From contig JAHCLO010000016.1 in NCBI GenBank assembly GCA_026125285.1, positions 83,905 through 147,904 on the forward strand: DNA of 64,000 bases, written 5' to 3'. This stretch comes from Verrucomicrobiia bacterium (lineage in GTDB: Bacteria; Verrucomicrobiota; Verrucomicrobiia; Limisphaerales; JADLHS01). Positions 1 through 10,353 of this stretch are shown piece after piece. Every line of letters starts with the position of its first letter. The stretch's first letter is position 1. Under the pieces are notes generated by a model. The model did not search any database. It was not told the origin of the DNA and saw only the letters and a program-made list of their open reading frames with translations. The position numbers and the translations under genes were made by a program.

Positions 1-422
1 GTCTTCGAATCGAACTCGCCCAGCTTTTGGAGCGCGAAGTATTCTTCCTCTGTCAACAGCTCGACGCCCATGGCTGCCGCCATATCCATGGCGGTAGTTT
101 TCGGTCGGTGTTCTTTCCGTGACTCCAAGCCTTCGCGGTCGTAACAAATGCTGACGCGGCCCTTGGGCGTTTGCGCGGAACAATCGGTGAAGAGGTATTC
201 GCCCGACTTCTTGTCCTGGCCCACGACATCCGGTTCGCCGCCGGTGCTTTCCATCCCGTGGAGTGACCAGAGCTTTTCCGGATTGGCTGCCAGCCGGGCT
301 TGGACCCTGGCCCAATCCAGACCTTTGTGGCGGTTGCAGTTCTGCTCAAACCGGGCCTGCAATGCTTTGAGCAGTTCGTCGCGCTGTTTCGCTGACAACA
401 GCTTTTTGGGGTTGGGGTTCAT
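1..422 (-). CDS. DUF4256 domain protein (3' end beyond window)
   Basis: The minus-strand frame opens at an ATG at 422 and stays open to the window edge, giving 140 codons without a stop. The translation starts MNPNPKKLLSAKQRDELLKA and carries the family signature segments LDWARVQARL, GGEPDVVG, FTDCSAQTPKGR, CYDREGLESRKEHRP and MGVELLTEEEYFALQKLG, which I recognise as DUF4256. The known family is about 180-190 aa, so roughly 45 residues are missing past the edge. Its function is unknown; it is a small soluble protein without signal peptide. It sits at the far end of the run of accessory genes that alternate with gcvP 3'-end copies and may be another cassette gene. Confidence 0.85.
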   Translation of the reverse strand, partial: MNPNPKKLLSAKQRDELLKALQARFEQNCNRHKGLDWARVQARLAANPEKLWSLHGMESTGGEPDVVGQDKKSGEYLFTDCSAQTPKGRVSICYDREGLESRKEHRPKTTAMDMAAAMGVELLTEEEYFALQKLGEFDSK

Positions 423-530
423 AGATTCTTTTCCGACGAATTCAACCAAAGTGCGAGCCTGCGGGCAATCTCAACGCAAAGTCGCAAAGATGCAAAGTTG
501 AACTGCGAACCACACGAACCACGCGAAAGC

Positions 531-608
531 TGTTCCCTCTCCGCCTCGTACGGGGGGAGTCCGACTCCACCCTCGCCCATCGGACGGGAGAGGGGCTGGG
601 GGTGAGGG
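531..608. repeat. dispersed GC-rich intergenic repeat
   Basis: Non-coding stretch with complementary ends (CCCTCTCC near the left, GGAGAGGG near the right) and a G-rich run, of the kind scattered between genes in Verrucomicrobiota. It is preceded at 470-530 by word-like phrases (aacgcaaagtcgcaaag, gaaccacacgaaccacgcga) that recur at 3760-3860. Together with 423-530 and 609-833 this forms the gap between DUF4256 and the first gcvP tail; I see no convincing gene in it. Confidence 0.45.
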
Positions 609-833
609 TTGCGGATGCGGTGTCAAATTCAGTGTGAACAATTCGTCCCGCGCTTGAACTAGCGGCCAATCTGTTCCGCGCCACGCAGACCGAGGAAAAA
701 CTTCGACGCGAATACGCGATGTGCAAGGTGCAAATCCTTCAACATTCTTCTTAGCTCTTCGCCAACAATCAGAACACAACCGCGGTCTGATTCTCCAAAG
801 TAAGTTCGGGAACGTTCGATTGAAGTCATGCGG

Positions 834-1031
834 TTAGGAACAATTCTCCATCCCCACGCACGAGCAAACTGGGTTGCGATCACCGAAGGCGTTGTCCACG
901 CGGGCGACGGGTGGCCAGAATTTGTAGTCGAGTAAGCTCTTGGCCGGGAACGCCGCGGCTTCGCGGGTGTAGGGACGATTCCACGCGCCGCTGGCGATCT
1001 GGTCGGCGGTGTGCTTGGCTTTCGCTTTCAT
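834..1031 (-). pseudogene. gcvP 3'-end copy A (65 codons)
   Basis: This reading frame encodes the last 60 or so residues of glycine decarboxylase P-protein: [18 protein letters not shown], then KFWPPVARVDN and [11 protein letters not shown], then a stop. The intact gcvP at 6485-9361 ends with the matching [18 protein letters not shown] and [11 protein letters not shown]. The ATG at 1031 overlaps the stop of the upstream nucleotidyltransferase-like gene as ATGA, so the fragment could be translated as a 65-aa peptide starting MKAKAKHTADQ. No PLP site or catalytic region is present, so it cannot be a working enzyme. Its residues match copy C better than the resident gcvP. Confidence 0.9.
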
Positions 1032-1735
1032 TTGGTGTGACGAAGCCGCTCCAATTCCTGGCGCAGGGGCAGCCAATATTTCTTGTCCTGCTGGCGTTCG
1101 TAGGCCTCCTCAGCCAACAACGCCTGCTCCAGGCTGTCGGTATTTCCGGCCTCGGCATGGACGAGAAGCGGGCGTTTCCCGATGTGGCGGCGGCAAATCT
1201 CCGGATAACGTTGAACCAGTTCAACCAGCAGTTCCGGGGTGCGAAGTTCCTGCGTCCAGAATCGAATTTGCGCGGGCCGGGGTTTCCGCTGGTTTTCAAA
1301 ATAGTGCGCCTCGACCAGCCGCCGGATCATGGGCCAATCCTTGTCCCGCTGGGTTTTCTTGGCCTGCACCAGGTCAGGCAATGCCAGCAGATCGCATTCG
1401 GCTCCGCCGGGAATTTGCAGGGTGGTCCGGCGTTTCCAAAGTTTGGCAAAAGAATCCACCCCGCGCATCTTGGACATCACGTCCACGCGCATCCGCAGCG
1501 CCTCGGGATGTTGACAGCGAAAGTGAATCGCATGACCACGACGCAGAAATTGGATGGCAAGGGGCGGAACCGCGATGGGTTCGGCTTGCAACTCAGCGAG
1601 GGCTTTGCGCAGGCGCGCAAGATTCGCCCCGTCCGCGAGGATGGCGAAATCCGTGTCGCGACTAAACTCGGCCGCGCCGTAAAACACGCACGCCTGTCCG
1701 CCCATGAGCAGGGCGCGGACGCGATGTGCGCGCAT
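1028..1735 (-). CDS. nucleotidyltransferase-like protein, candidate toxin of a two-gene module
   Basis: A 235-aa frame from the ATG at 1735 (MRAHRVRALLMGG). The N-terminus has the polymerase-beta-type nucleotidyltransferase pattern: GGQACVFYG followed by RDTDFAIL, with the acidic pair in DTD. Such proteins (AbiEii/MNT-like) often serve as toxins or antitoxins in bacteria; that role here is inference. The frame extends upstream to 1870 but the extra part lacks family-like residues and lies over the preceding small gene. The two genes overlap by 74 nt and share a strand, and the stop codon overlaps the start of gcvP tail A. No clear Shine-Dalgarno site was seen. Confidence 0.7.
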   Translation of the reverse strand: MRAHRVRALLMGGQACVFYGAAEFSRDTDFAILADGANLARLRKALAELQAEPIAVPPLAIQFLRRGHAIHFRCQHPEALRMRVDVMSKMRGVDSFAKLWKRRTTLQIPGGAECDLLALPDLVQAKKTQRDKDWPMIRRLVEAHYFENQRKPRPAQIRFWTQELRTPELLVELVQRYPEICRRHIGKRPLLVHAEAGNTDSLEQALLAEEAYERQQDKKYWLPLRQELERLRHTK

Positions 1736-1892
1736 CGAAGAAAGGACTTTGCGTATCGGGTTCGGGATCAAGCGAGCCTCCGAGCGCGAGATAGATTTGC
1801 CAGAGCTTCTCGCTTTCCAACCAGCGTTGCGCCGGGGTGAGCCGATACCATTCGGCCCACTCACCGCCAACCAGTTCTTCCGGCTGAATCAT
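1662..1892 (-). CDS. small protein upstream of and overlapping the nucleotidyltransferase-like gene
   Basis: A 76-aa frame beginning MIQPEELVGGEWAEWYRLT and rich in charged and aromatic residues in its first 50 positions, followed by an Arg-rich tail. I do not recognise a named family. The first two thirds look protein-like (helical, WLESEKLWQIYLALGG) while the tail overlaps the start of the next gene in another frame. The tight overlap and order (small gene first) are typical of toxin-antitoxin pairs, so an antitoxin-like partner is the best guess. Confidence 0.55.
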   Translation of the reverse strand: MIQPEELVGGEWAEWYRLTPAQRWLESEKLWQIYLALGGSLDPEPDTQSPFFDARTSRPRPAHGRTGVRVLRRGRV

Positions 1893-2360
1893 GGAAAATG
1901 ACTAACACGTTCCGACCTGACTGTAAATCTCAGCCTCTCGGCAGCTCGCCGGTATCAGCTTTGATACGGATTGGGAAAATTGCGCAACCCGTCGAATCTG
2001 TGTCGTTCATTCCTGTTGGGGCGGCAGGCCAGAAGATTACCTGCTCGGCGATTTGGGTGGGTTGCCATTTAACAGTTTTGCGCTTGGTTGCCGGTTCTTT
2101 TGTGCTCCCGTATGTGAAGTGTCATCAAAAACTGCGACCGTCTTGCATCGCCTTCTGACTGATATTTCGGCGAAGCCTGAATTGGGCGTGCGTTACCTAA
2201 ACGCAATTCGAGAAGATCCTGCCATGGCGCTTTACAAAATCTACGGTTTTGCAGACGAGCCAACTATGATTGAACCGCGATACCCCCCTAGAAAGTATTT
2301 TCCTCAGCGAGACGCACGCGGTTATCAATCCTTCGACACTCCACCTCGCGCCTTTCGCAG
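1893..2360. other. gap without a recognisable gene
   Basis: About 470 bases between the nucleotidyltransferase module and gcvP tail B. The longest plus-strand frame (2053-2370) has a plausible-looking segment (RYLNAIREDPAMALYKIYGF) but no start signal or family resemblance, and it runs into the antisense of tail B. It may be a decayed gene. Confidence 0.4.
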
Positions 2361-2443
2361 TCAGGAATAATTTTCCATCCCCACACACGAGCAACCCTGA
2401 TTGCGGTTTCCAAAGACATTGTCCACGCGGGCGACGGGTGGCC
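2361..2443 (-). pseudogene. gcvP 3'-end copy B (last 27 codons)
   Basis: On the minus strand this reads PVARVDNVFGNRNQGCSCVG, then MENYS and a stop, in the gcvP frame. It matches the extreme C-terminus of GcvP (resident: [17 protein letters not shown]). Resemblance starts abruptly at the codons for PPVARVD; upstream sequence is an unrelated intergenic phrase. Differences from the other copies include synonymous third-position changes. It has no start codon of its own. Confidence 0.85.
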
Positions 2444-2499
2444 GATTCCAACGCGGAACGTTGAGTGCGGAGTGCAGAATGGAAAGGCGCTTCGCCATA

Positions 2500-2818
2500 T
2501 CACCCCCATTTCAATTCAACGAAATCTCCGGGTTTAAGCGCGTTCGCTCTGGTTGCGATCTCCTCGCTGTGTAGCCGGAGGATTGGCCAGTCGTTGGTCG
2601 GTAGAACGAGAATGGCCAGTTTTCGCCCGGCGATGTTCTGTTGGTATTTGAGATTTTTGGTCGCTGGTGATCAAGGCGTCAAATTCCGGTTCGGCGGCTT
2701 GAAGTAGCGCACCATTCTGCAATTTTCCCCAGCCCATTTCCTGCGCGGTCTTGACGGTGTGAGCGGTGAGAAAATTGCGGAGCGGACGCGGGACCCAGGC
2801 ATCCAGCAGGATTTTCAT
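2500..2818 (-). pseudogene. DUF5615 PIN-like toxin, frameshifted
   Basis: Starts MKILLDAWVPRPLRNFL at 2818 and continues through AQEMGWGKLQNGALLQAAE and FDALITSDQ, the N-terminal half of DUF5615 PIN-like proteins with the early Asp and the later Asp of the nuclease site. At a run of five A (coding strand, after SDQ) the frame is lost. The +1 frame then encodes the expected remainder (NLKYQQNIAGRKLAILVLPT, LRLHSEEIATRAN, LKPGDFVEL) and stops at 2500. One extra A explains it, either mutation or sequencing error. It overlaps the preceding DUF433 gene by ATGA, so the two form one toxin-antitoxin operon. Confidence 0.85.
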
Positions 2819-3045
2819 GCGGCTTGGAGCGCGGTCTTGTGCGCGTATTCCAAGACGGCCACGGCCTGCTCACGGGTGACGTCAGGAAAACAGTCGAGGT
2901 ATTCGTCGAGGCTCAAGCCACTTTCGAGGTTGGTGAAGAGGCTGTCCACCGGCACGCGCGTGCCTGCAAAGCAGGGCGCACCGCTCATGCGTTCCGGGTC
3001 AACCCAGATCGGCACCTCAGGCGGAAATGTCGGCACGGACTTCAT
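2815..3045 (-). CDS. DUF433 antitoxin
   Basis: A 76-aa protein with the DUF433 helix-turn-helix-like pattern: PERMSGAPCFAGTRVPVDSL, then LSLDEYLDCFPDVTREQAVA and LEYAHKT. DUF433 proteins are known partners of DUF5615 PIN-like toxins and are thought to neutralise the toxin and bind the operator. The stop overlaps the toxin start (ATGA at 2818-2815), which implies translational coupling. The start lies 33 nt downstream of the end of gcvP tail C. Full length for the family. Confidence 0.9.
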   Translation of the reverse strand: MKSVPTFPPEVPIWVDPERMSGAPCFAGTRVPVDSLFTNLESGLSLDEYLDCFPDVTREQAVAVLEYAHKTALQAA

Positions 3046-3077
3046 CTGGCATCAGTTTACCAGCATCCCGAGTTTTG

Positions 3078-3609
3078 TCACGTTGCGTAAGTCTCCATTC
3101 CGACACACGAGCACACCGGATTGCGGTTGCCGAACCCGTGTCCACGCGGGTGACGGGGGCCAGAATTTGTAGTCGTGCAGGCTCTTGGCCGGGAACGCCG
3201 CGGCTTCGCGGGTGTAAGGACGATTCCACGCGTCACTGGCGATCTGGTCGGCGGTGTGTGGGGCGTTCTTCAAAACGTTATTCTTGGAATCCGCTCCGCC
3301 GGATTCCACGGCGGTCATTTCGGCGTGGATGGAGATCATCGCGTCGCAGAAGCGGTCGAGTTCGTATTGGGATTCGCTTTCGGTGGGCTCGACCATGAGC
3401 GTGCCGGCGACGGGCCACGAGAGTGTTGGCGCGTGAAAGCCGTAATCCATGAGGCGCTTGGCGACGTCCTCGGCGGTGCAACTCTTGAACGCGCGCAGGT
3501 CGAGGATGCATTCGTGCGCGACGAGGTTGTGGTTCTTGTAGAGCGTGGGGAAATGTTTTTCGAGCCGCTTGGAGATGTAATTGGCGTTGAGGATGGCGAA
3601 CTTGGTCAA
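3078..3609 (-). pseudogene. gcvP 3'-end copy C (about 175 codons, two frameshifts)
   Basis: The longest of the three gcvP tails. From [20 protein letters not shown] onward it follows the resident GcvP without gaps (resident: [19 protein letters not shown]) through [36 protein letters not shown] and [18 protein letters not shown]. After KFWPP two small indels disrupt the frame, but the end is still readable as [13 protein letters not shown] before a stop at 3078. An ATG at 3618 gives an open frame of 188 codons that drifts out of the gcvP frame near its end. The catalytic PLP lysine region is absent. Confidence 0.92.
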
Positions 3610-3618
3610 CGGGTTCAT

Positions 3619-3961
3619 GGGTTAAATTTCAAAATGTTTTCCGCTCCGGCAACACTTCCAATCGAACGCGCCACGACGTTCGATTAAAAACCGGTGCGTG
3701 AGTCCAGCTTGCAGCCGGGCATCACGCGGACAACGTGCGCGGGCCGAGCAGGCGAAAAAGAAACCGCGAACCACGCCAACCACGCGAAATGAATTGCCGC
3801 AATAGAACGCATGGAACGCAAAAAATTCCTTCTCCGTTCTAACGCAAAGGCGCAAAGGAATGGCCGATTTCAATTGGAACGGTCAAGCGGCGTGGACGCT
3901 GCGCACCGGGAAAAATGTTCTGGCTTGTAACTGGCCGCTCACGCCGACAAACTGCTCTCAG
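3619..3961. repeat. intergenic region with word-like dispersed phrases
   Basis: About 340 bases between tail C and the zinc-ribbon membrane gene. At 3760-3862 it holds phrases seen again near 470-530 (gaaccacgccaaccacgcga; aacgcaaaggcgcaaagg). An in-frame upstream extension of the next gene (from 3860) falls in this repeat and was not used as its start. Confidence 0.45.
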
Positions 3962-5155
3962 ATGAGCAATCCCAACGCTCAATTTGCGAAATGCTCGTGC
4001 CAGAATTGCAATGGGCATATCGAGTTCGATGCCGAACAGGTTGGAGAGGCTGTGACGTGTCCGCATTGCGGTTTGGAGACAAAATTATTTGTTCCGGCAA
4101 TTCCTCTAGGTGCTCGCGCTGAGGCCAAGCGTGGAGTCAGCCCGCTTGGCATTGCGGCACTGGTGCTAGGCATCCTGTCGTGCTTATTCTGCTGGATTCC
4201 TTTGCTTGGTCTTTTCGCACTCCCAATCGCTTTCATAGGCGTATTGCTGGCGGTCGGCGGTGTGCTCATGGCAAGTATCAACAAGAAGACGGGATTCGCC
4301 TTCCCGATCGGTGGCGGCATCGTTTGTGTTTTGGCTGCGTCCATTGCTCTTGTGATAACCGGCGGGTTCTCGTTCGCATGGGAACGAGGCAAGCGCACGA
4401 ATCAACAACCAGAAACGAGTGCCGCTGTGCGAGAACCGGCTGCTAACACCCACGAGCCAACTCCTGCTACACCCGAGTCAGCGAATGTTACACGCGCGCC
4501 GTCAACTGCGGTGCGTGAACCAGTCGGGGCGGAATGGTCAAGAGCTCGCACCGTCAGACAAGGAGACATCAGGGTTGCGGTGAACTCAGTTCATATCGGC
4601 AGAGTCAACCACCTTGACGTGCTGGGTGAGATTCAAAGCACAAGGGAGGAATTCCTCACTATTGATCTTGCAGTTGCGAATTTGAGTCCCACAAAGAAAA
4701 TAAATTTTCAAACTTGGCGCGGTGCGACCCTCGCCGTTGGAGGCGCACCTGCAAACCTGGCCGACAATCACGGGAATAACTACAAGCGGATCACCATGAC
4801 ACCGAACGCGAGGAGAAACCCCTCTCCTGATGAAGTTTCAATTTACCCCCAGAACGAACACCGCGATCTAGTTGTTTTTGAACTGCCCGTGGAAAATATC
4901 CAGTGGCTTCGCCTTGAGCTTCCGGCCAGCAACTTTGGAGGCAGTGGAATGTTGCGGTTCGAGATTCCGATGTCGAACGTCTTGGCAGCATGGAAGGCTG
5001 TCAGAGTTGCCAGAGCAGAACGTGAGGCGTTCTGGGCTACTTCACCAACAATGGCCGAGAGGATGAGAGTCCAGGGCGCTTATCACAGAAAAGTTGACGC
5101 TGCTGAAGCTCGGCTTGCGATTGTGGAAACAAATCTATACGCAATTCCTCAGTGA
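3962..5155 (+). CDS. zinc-ribbon membrane protein with C-terminal extracytoplasmic domain
   Basis: A 397-aa protein from the ATG at 3962 (MSNPNAQFAKCSCQNCNG). The N-terminus carries a zinc-ribbon with two Cys pairs, CSCQNC and CPHCG, separated by a segment containing HIEFDAEQVGEAV, a layout common in Verrucomicrobiota and Planctomycetota membrane proteins. Two or three hydrophobic segments follow (around residues 60-150), then a Pro/Thr/Glu-rich linker, then a domain of roughly 190 residues that may have a DUF4352-like Ig fold. Function unknown. It converges with the HEPN gene and lies between gcvP and tail C; codon use looks more AT-rich than in gcvP, which would fit acquired cargo. Confidence 0.75.
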   Translation: MSNPNAQFAKCSCQNCNGHIEFDAEQVGEAVTCPHCGLETKLFVPAIPLGARAEAKRGVSPLGIAALVLGILSCLFCWIPLLGLFALPIAFIGVLLAVGGVLMASINKKTGFAFPIGGGIVCVLAASIALVITGGFSFAWERGKRTNQQPETSAAVREPAANTHEPTPATPESANVTRAPSTAVREPVGAEWSRARTVRQGDIRVAVNSVHIGRVNHLDVLGEIQSTREEFLTIDLAVANLSPTKKINFQTWRGATLAVGGAPANLADNHGNNYKRITMTPNARRNPSPDEVSIYPQNEHRDLVVFELPVENIQWLRLELPASNFGGSGMLRFEIPMSNVLAAWKAVRVARAEREAFWATSPTMAERMRVQGAYHRKVDAAEARLAIVETNLYAIPQ

Positions 5156-5227
5156 ATTAGCGAACCAAGCAAAACGATGACCAACGAAAGCTGGTTTCGT
5201 GAATCCAAACGGAAGATCTGACGCTCG

Positions 5228-6457
5228 CTACTTGTAGCCGTGAAATGTCATCGCGAGCTTCAGAGATTTCAACTTCCCTCCGAGTTTGTCTTTCTCAGGT
5301 GGCAAATCCAAGAATCGAACAACCTCGTCCAGACTATTGAACCATTTGTAACTCTGAAAATGAAAGAGCAGCACGTCCTCAACATGCCGCTTCAACTGGT
5401 AAAGCAACGTTACGATCAGGCTGCTTTCACTGCCGGAATGGACATGGTGGTTGCGATAATCTCGCAGATGTTCGAGCAACAGTTTTGTGAACAGACGATC
5501 CTGATAAATGAATGAGCACCGCCTGATTGTTACATCGTAAGGGTCTTTCTTTCCCGTTTGGGTTAGCAATTCAAGAAGCGACCACAACTTCAAAAACGCT
5601 GCATTGAAGTCAGTGCCGTCCAACGCTCGGCCATAACGCCGAATGGCCTTCTCTAGCACATCACGGTATTTCGATTTGCAAAGATTCTTAATTGCCCACT
5701 TTTCAAAACTCAGCGCACGCTCAAACGAAGGTGGGTTTGGCACAGTTACGCCACCGCTGAAGGTGGTTTCATAGAAGAACTGCTGGGTCGCCAAACTTCC
5801 ATCCGGTTTGTGAATAGTATGCACTGGCCCGAGGAGGATTTGATTGATGGGTTGTCGTTTGCCACTGGAACTGCTGCTAATAATTCTTCTGTTTAGCCCC
5901 AAGTTCCACAAACCACGAATCAAATCCAAATCGTCTAAAGCTTTGCTGGCAGCCTCTGCTGGCGTCCGTGCCCGAAGCATAACGCGCGTTGCTGGATAAT
6001 TTGCTGGCAAATCCGATGACAGAAGGGTTCGCGCGTGTTGAATGATTGGCTCTCGGCTAAATTTGCCGTCACTTGTTCCTCCGATTGAAATCCTTGAACC
6101 GGTTCGGGGGCGTCGCATCAGGGAAGCCGCTGGAGCGAGCGAGATATTGGTGGCGACTGTGAACTGAACGAGCGGCAGATCGAGAAAGGCTTTTTCGGCT
6201 TTGCTGATTTCGGAACAGAGCGACTTGGCGGTGATGCGTCCGGCCTTTGCCGCGGCAAAGATTCCTTTCCAGAAAATACTGCTAATTTCCGATTCAAGGA
6301 TTTCATCGGAAAGAACCAGTGAACTCCAAAGCAGTGTCACGCAGTCATGATGTTCCATCTTGAATCCGATTCGTCCGGGACTGCTACGGTCACAGCCAGC
6401 TTCGATACGTTCAGCCAAAAGATTCGGATCGTATTTATCTTTCCATTTAGCACACAT
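5228..6457 (-). CDS. HEPN (Apea-like) domain protein
   Basis: A 409-aa soluble protein with no signal peptide. The C-terminal third has the features of Apea-like HEPN domains: FLKLWSLLELLTQ, then a basic segment, then the R-x4-H motif in RNHHVH, the residues that form the RNase site in HEPN toxins. The N-terminal two thirds match nothing I can name. HEPN proteins commonly act as RNases in toxin-antitoxin and anti-phage systems; here that role is inferred. The start lies 28 nt past the gcvP stop on the same strand, so read-through from gcvP is possible. AT-richer than gcvP. Confidence 0.75.
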   Translation of the reverse strand: MCAKWKDKYDPNLLAERIEAGCDRSSPGRIGFKMEHHDCVTLLWSSLVLSDEILESEISSIFWKGIFAAAKAGRITAKSLCSEISKAEKAFLDLPLVQFTVATNISLAPAASLMRRPRTGSRISIGGTSDGKFSREPIIQHARTLLSSDLPANYPATRVMLRARTPAEAASKALDDLDLIRGLWNLGLNRRIISSSSSGKRQPINQILLGPVHTIHKPDGSLATQQFFYETTFSGGVTVPNPPSFERALSFEKWAIKNLCKSKYRDVLEKAIRRYGRALDGTDFNAAFLKLWSLLELLTQTGKKDPYDVTIRRCSFIYQDRLFTKLLLEHLRDYRNHHVHSGSESSLIVTLLYQLKRHVEDVLLFHFQSYKWFNSLDEVVRFLDLPPEKDKLGGKLKSLKLAMTFHGYK

Positions 6458-6484
6458 CTGCGGCCTTCTTTTTTGCGCGTCGTC

Positions 6485-9361
<2,877 letters not shown>

Positions 9362-9550
9362 GGCGGGAGGTTAAGTTTGGCAAGCAGGTTAGCAAGTTGG
9401 ATTTAGCTGGCTGTGGGTGTCCGCAGAAGATGCGGTGGGATCTGAGATTTTCTTCGACACAAACAATTTGGCTTGCGGCAGCCACTCCTGCGGTGAAGCT
9501 TGGGAAGCGCGGCGCAGATCGGATGACCGGCGGCTCGAGCGAAGTTCCCA

Positions 9551-10258
9551 TTGAAGACCAATTCTGACAGATCACACTCAGTTGAAACGGCGCCGGAAGC
9601 GACTTTGCACGAGGCGGCCGAACCTGTGCGCCGGAACAGGCTGCCGGGGCGCGCGGTCTTCAAGTGGGCATTGTTCCTGATGGTAGTGATGATTTTGGCG
9701 GCGCTCTGGCCGCGCGGAGCGACCTTCACGGATGTGTTAAAGCAGATCAAAGAAGCCGGTCCACTGCCATACTTCACGGCGTTGGCATTCGTTCCTTGCC
9801 TGGGCTTTCCCACCACGCCGTTCTTCCTGCTGGCGGCGCCGGCGTTTGGCGTGCCCGTGAGCATCTTGGGCACGGCGTTGGCCCTGGCGGTTCAATTCAC
9901 CTTTTCCTACTGGCTGGCCAAACACCACCTGCGCGGCTGGCTGGAGAAATTGCTCGCCCGAACCCGTTATGACTTGCCTGAAGTCGAAGCGCGAAATTTT
10001 TGGCGGGTCGCCCTGTTGATCAAACTGCCGCCGGGAGTGCATCCCGCGCTCAAGCATTACTTGATGGCGCTGGCGGGGATTCCATTCGGGATTTACTTCA
10101 CGGTAAGTTGGTCGTTGAGCATGATCTACGCGGTCGGTGCCATCATTCTTGGGGACTCAGTGTGGGACCGGAACTTTGTGGGCTTCCTGGCGGGACTGAT
10201 TGTAATCGTCCTGCTGATACTAGCGGTGCGTTGGTTACGGCATCGGTACGGGCACTGA
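9551..10258 (+). CDS. VTT/DedA-like (SNARE-associated) membrane protein
   Basis: A 235-aa membrane protein with about five hydrophobic segments: residues 38-55, 75-100, 103-120, 170-195 and 208-228. The block FVPCLGFPTTPFFLLAAPAF followed by SYWLAKHHLRGWLE and, later, LIKLPPGVHPALKHYLMALA corresponds to the VTT domain of TVP38/TMEM64 and DedA proteins, which are linked to phospholipid scrambling or transport and envelope homeostasis. The start used is a TTG; the cytoplasmic N-tail before the first membrane segment is poorly constrained, so the true start could be internal. Divergent from gcvP. Confidence 0.8.
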   Translation: MKTNSDRSHSVETAPEATLHEAAEPVRRNRLPGRAVFKWALFLMVVMILAALWPRGATFTDVLKQIKEAGPLPYFTALAFVPCLGFPTTPFFLLAAPAFGVPVSILGTALALAVQFTFSYWLAKHHLRGWLEKLLARTRYDLPEVEARNFWRVALLIKLPPGVHPALKHYLMALAGIPFGIYFTVSWSLSMIYAVGAIILGDSVWDRNFVGFLAGLIVIVLLILAVRWLRHRYGH

Positions 10259-10353
10259 GCCGACTCCGACCAGGCGCGGGAGGATGTGCGCCCGGCCCCA
10301 GCAAGCTGGCAGTGGAGGTGAAGCGACACCGCCAACGTTCCATGCGGCCACCC

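Noticed and set aside
2053..2370. 105-codon plus-strand frame between cassettes
   Set aside because: A short protein-like stretch but no start, no family, and its end runs antisense through gcvP tail B; kept only as a note in the gap entry.
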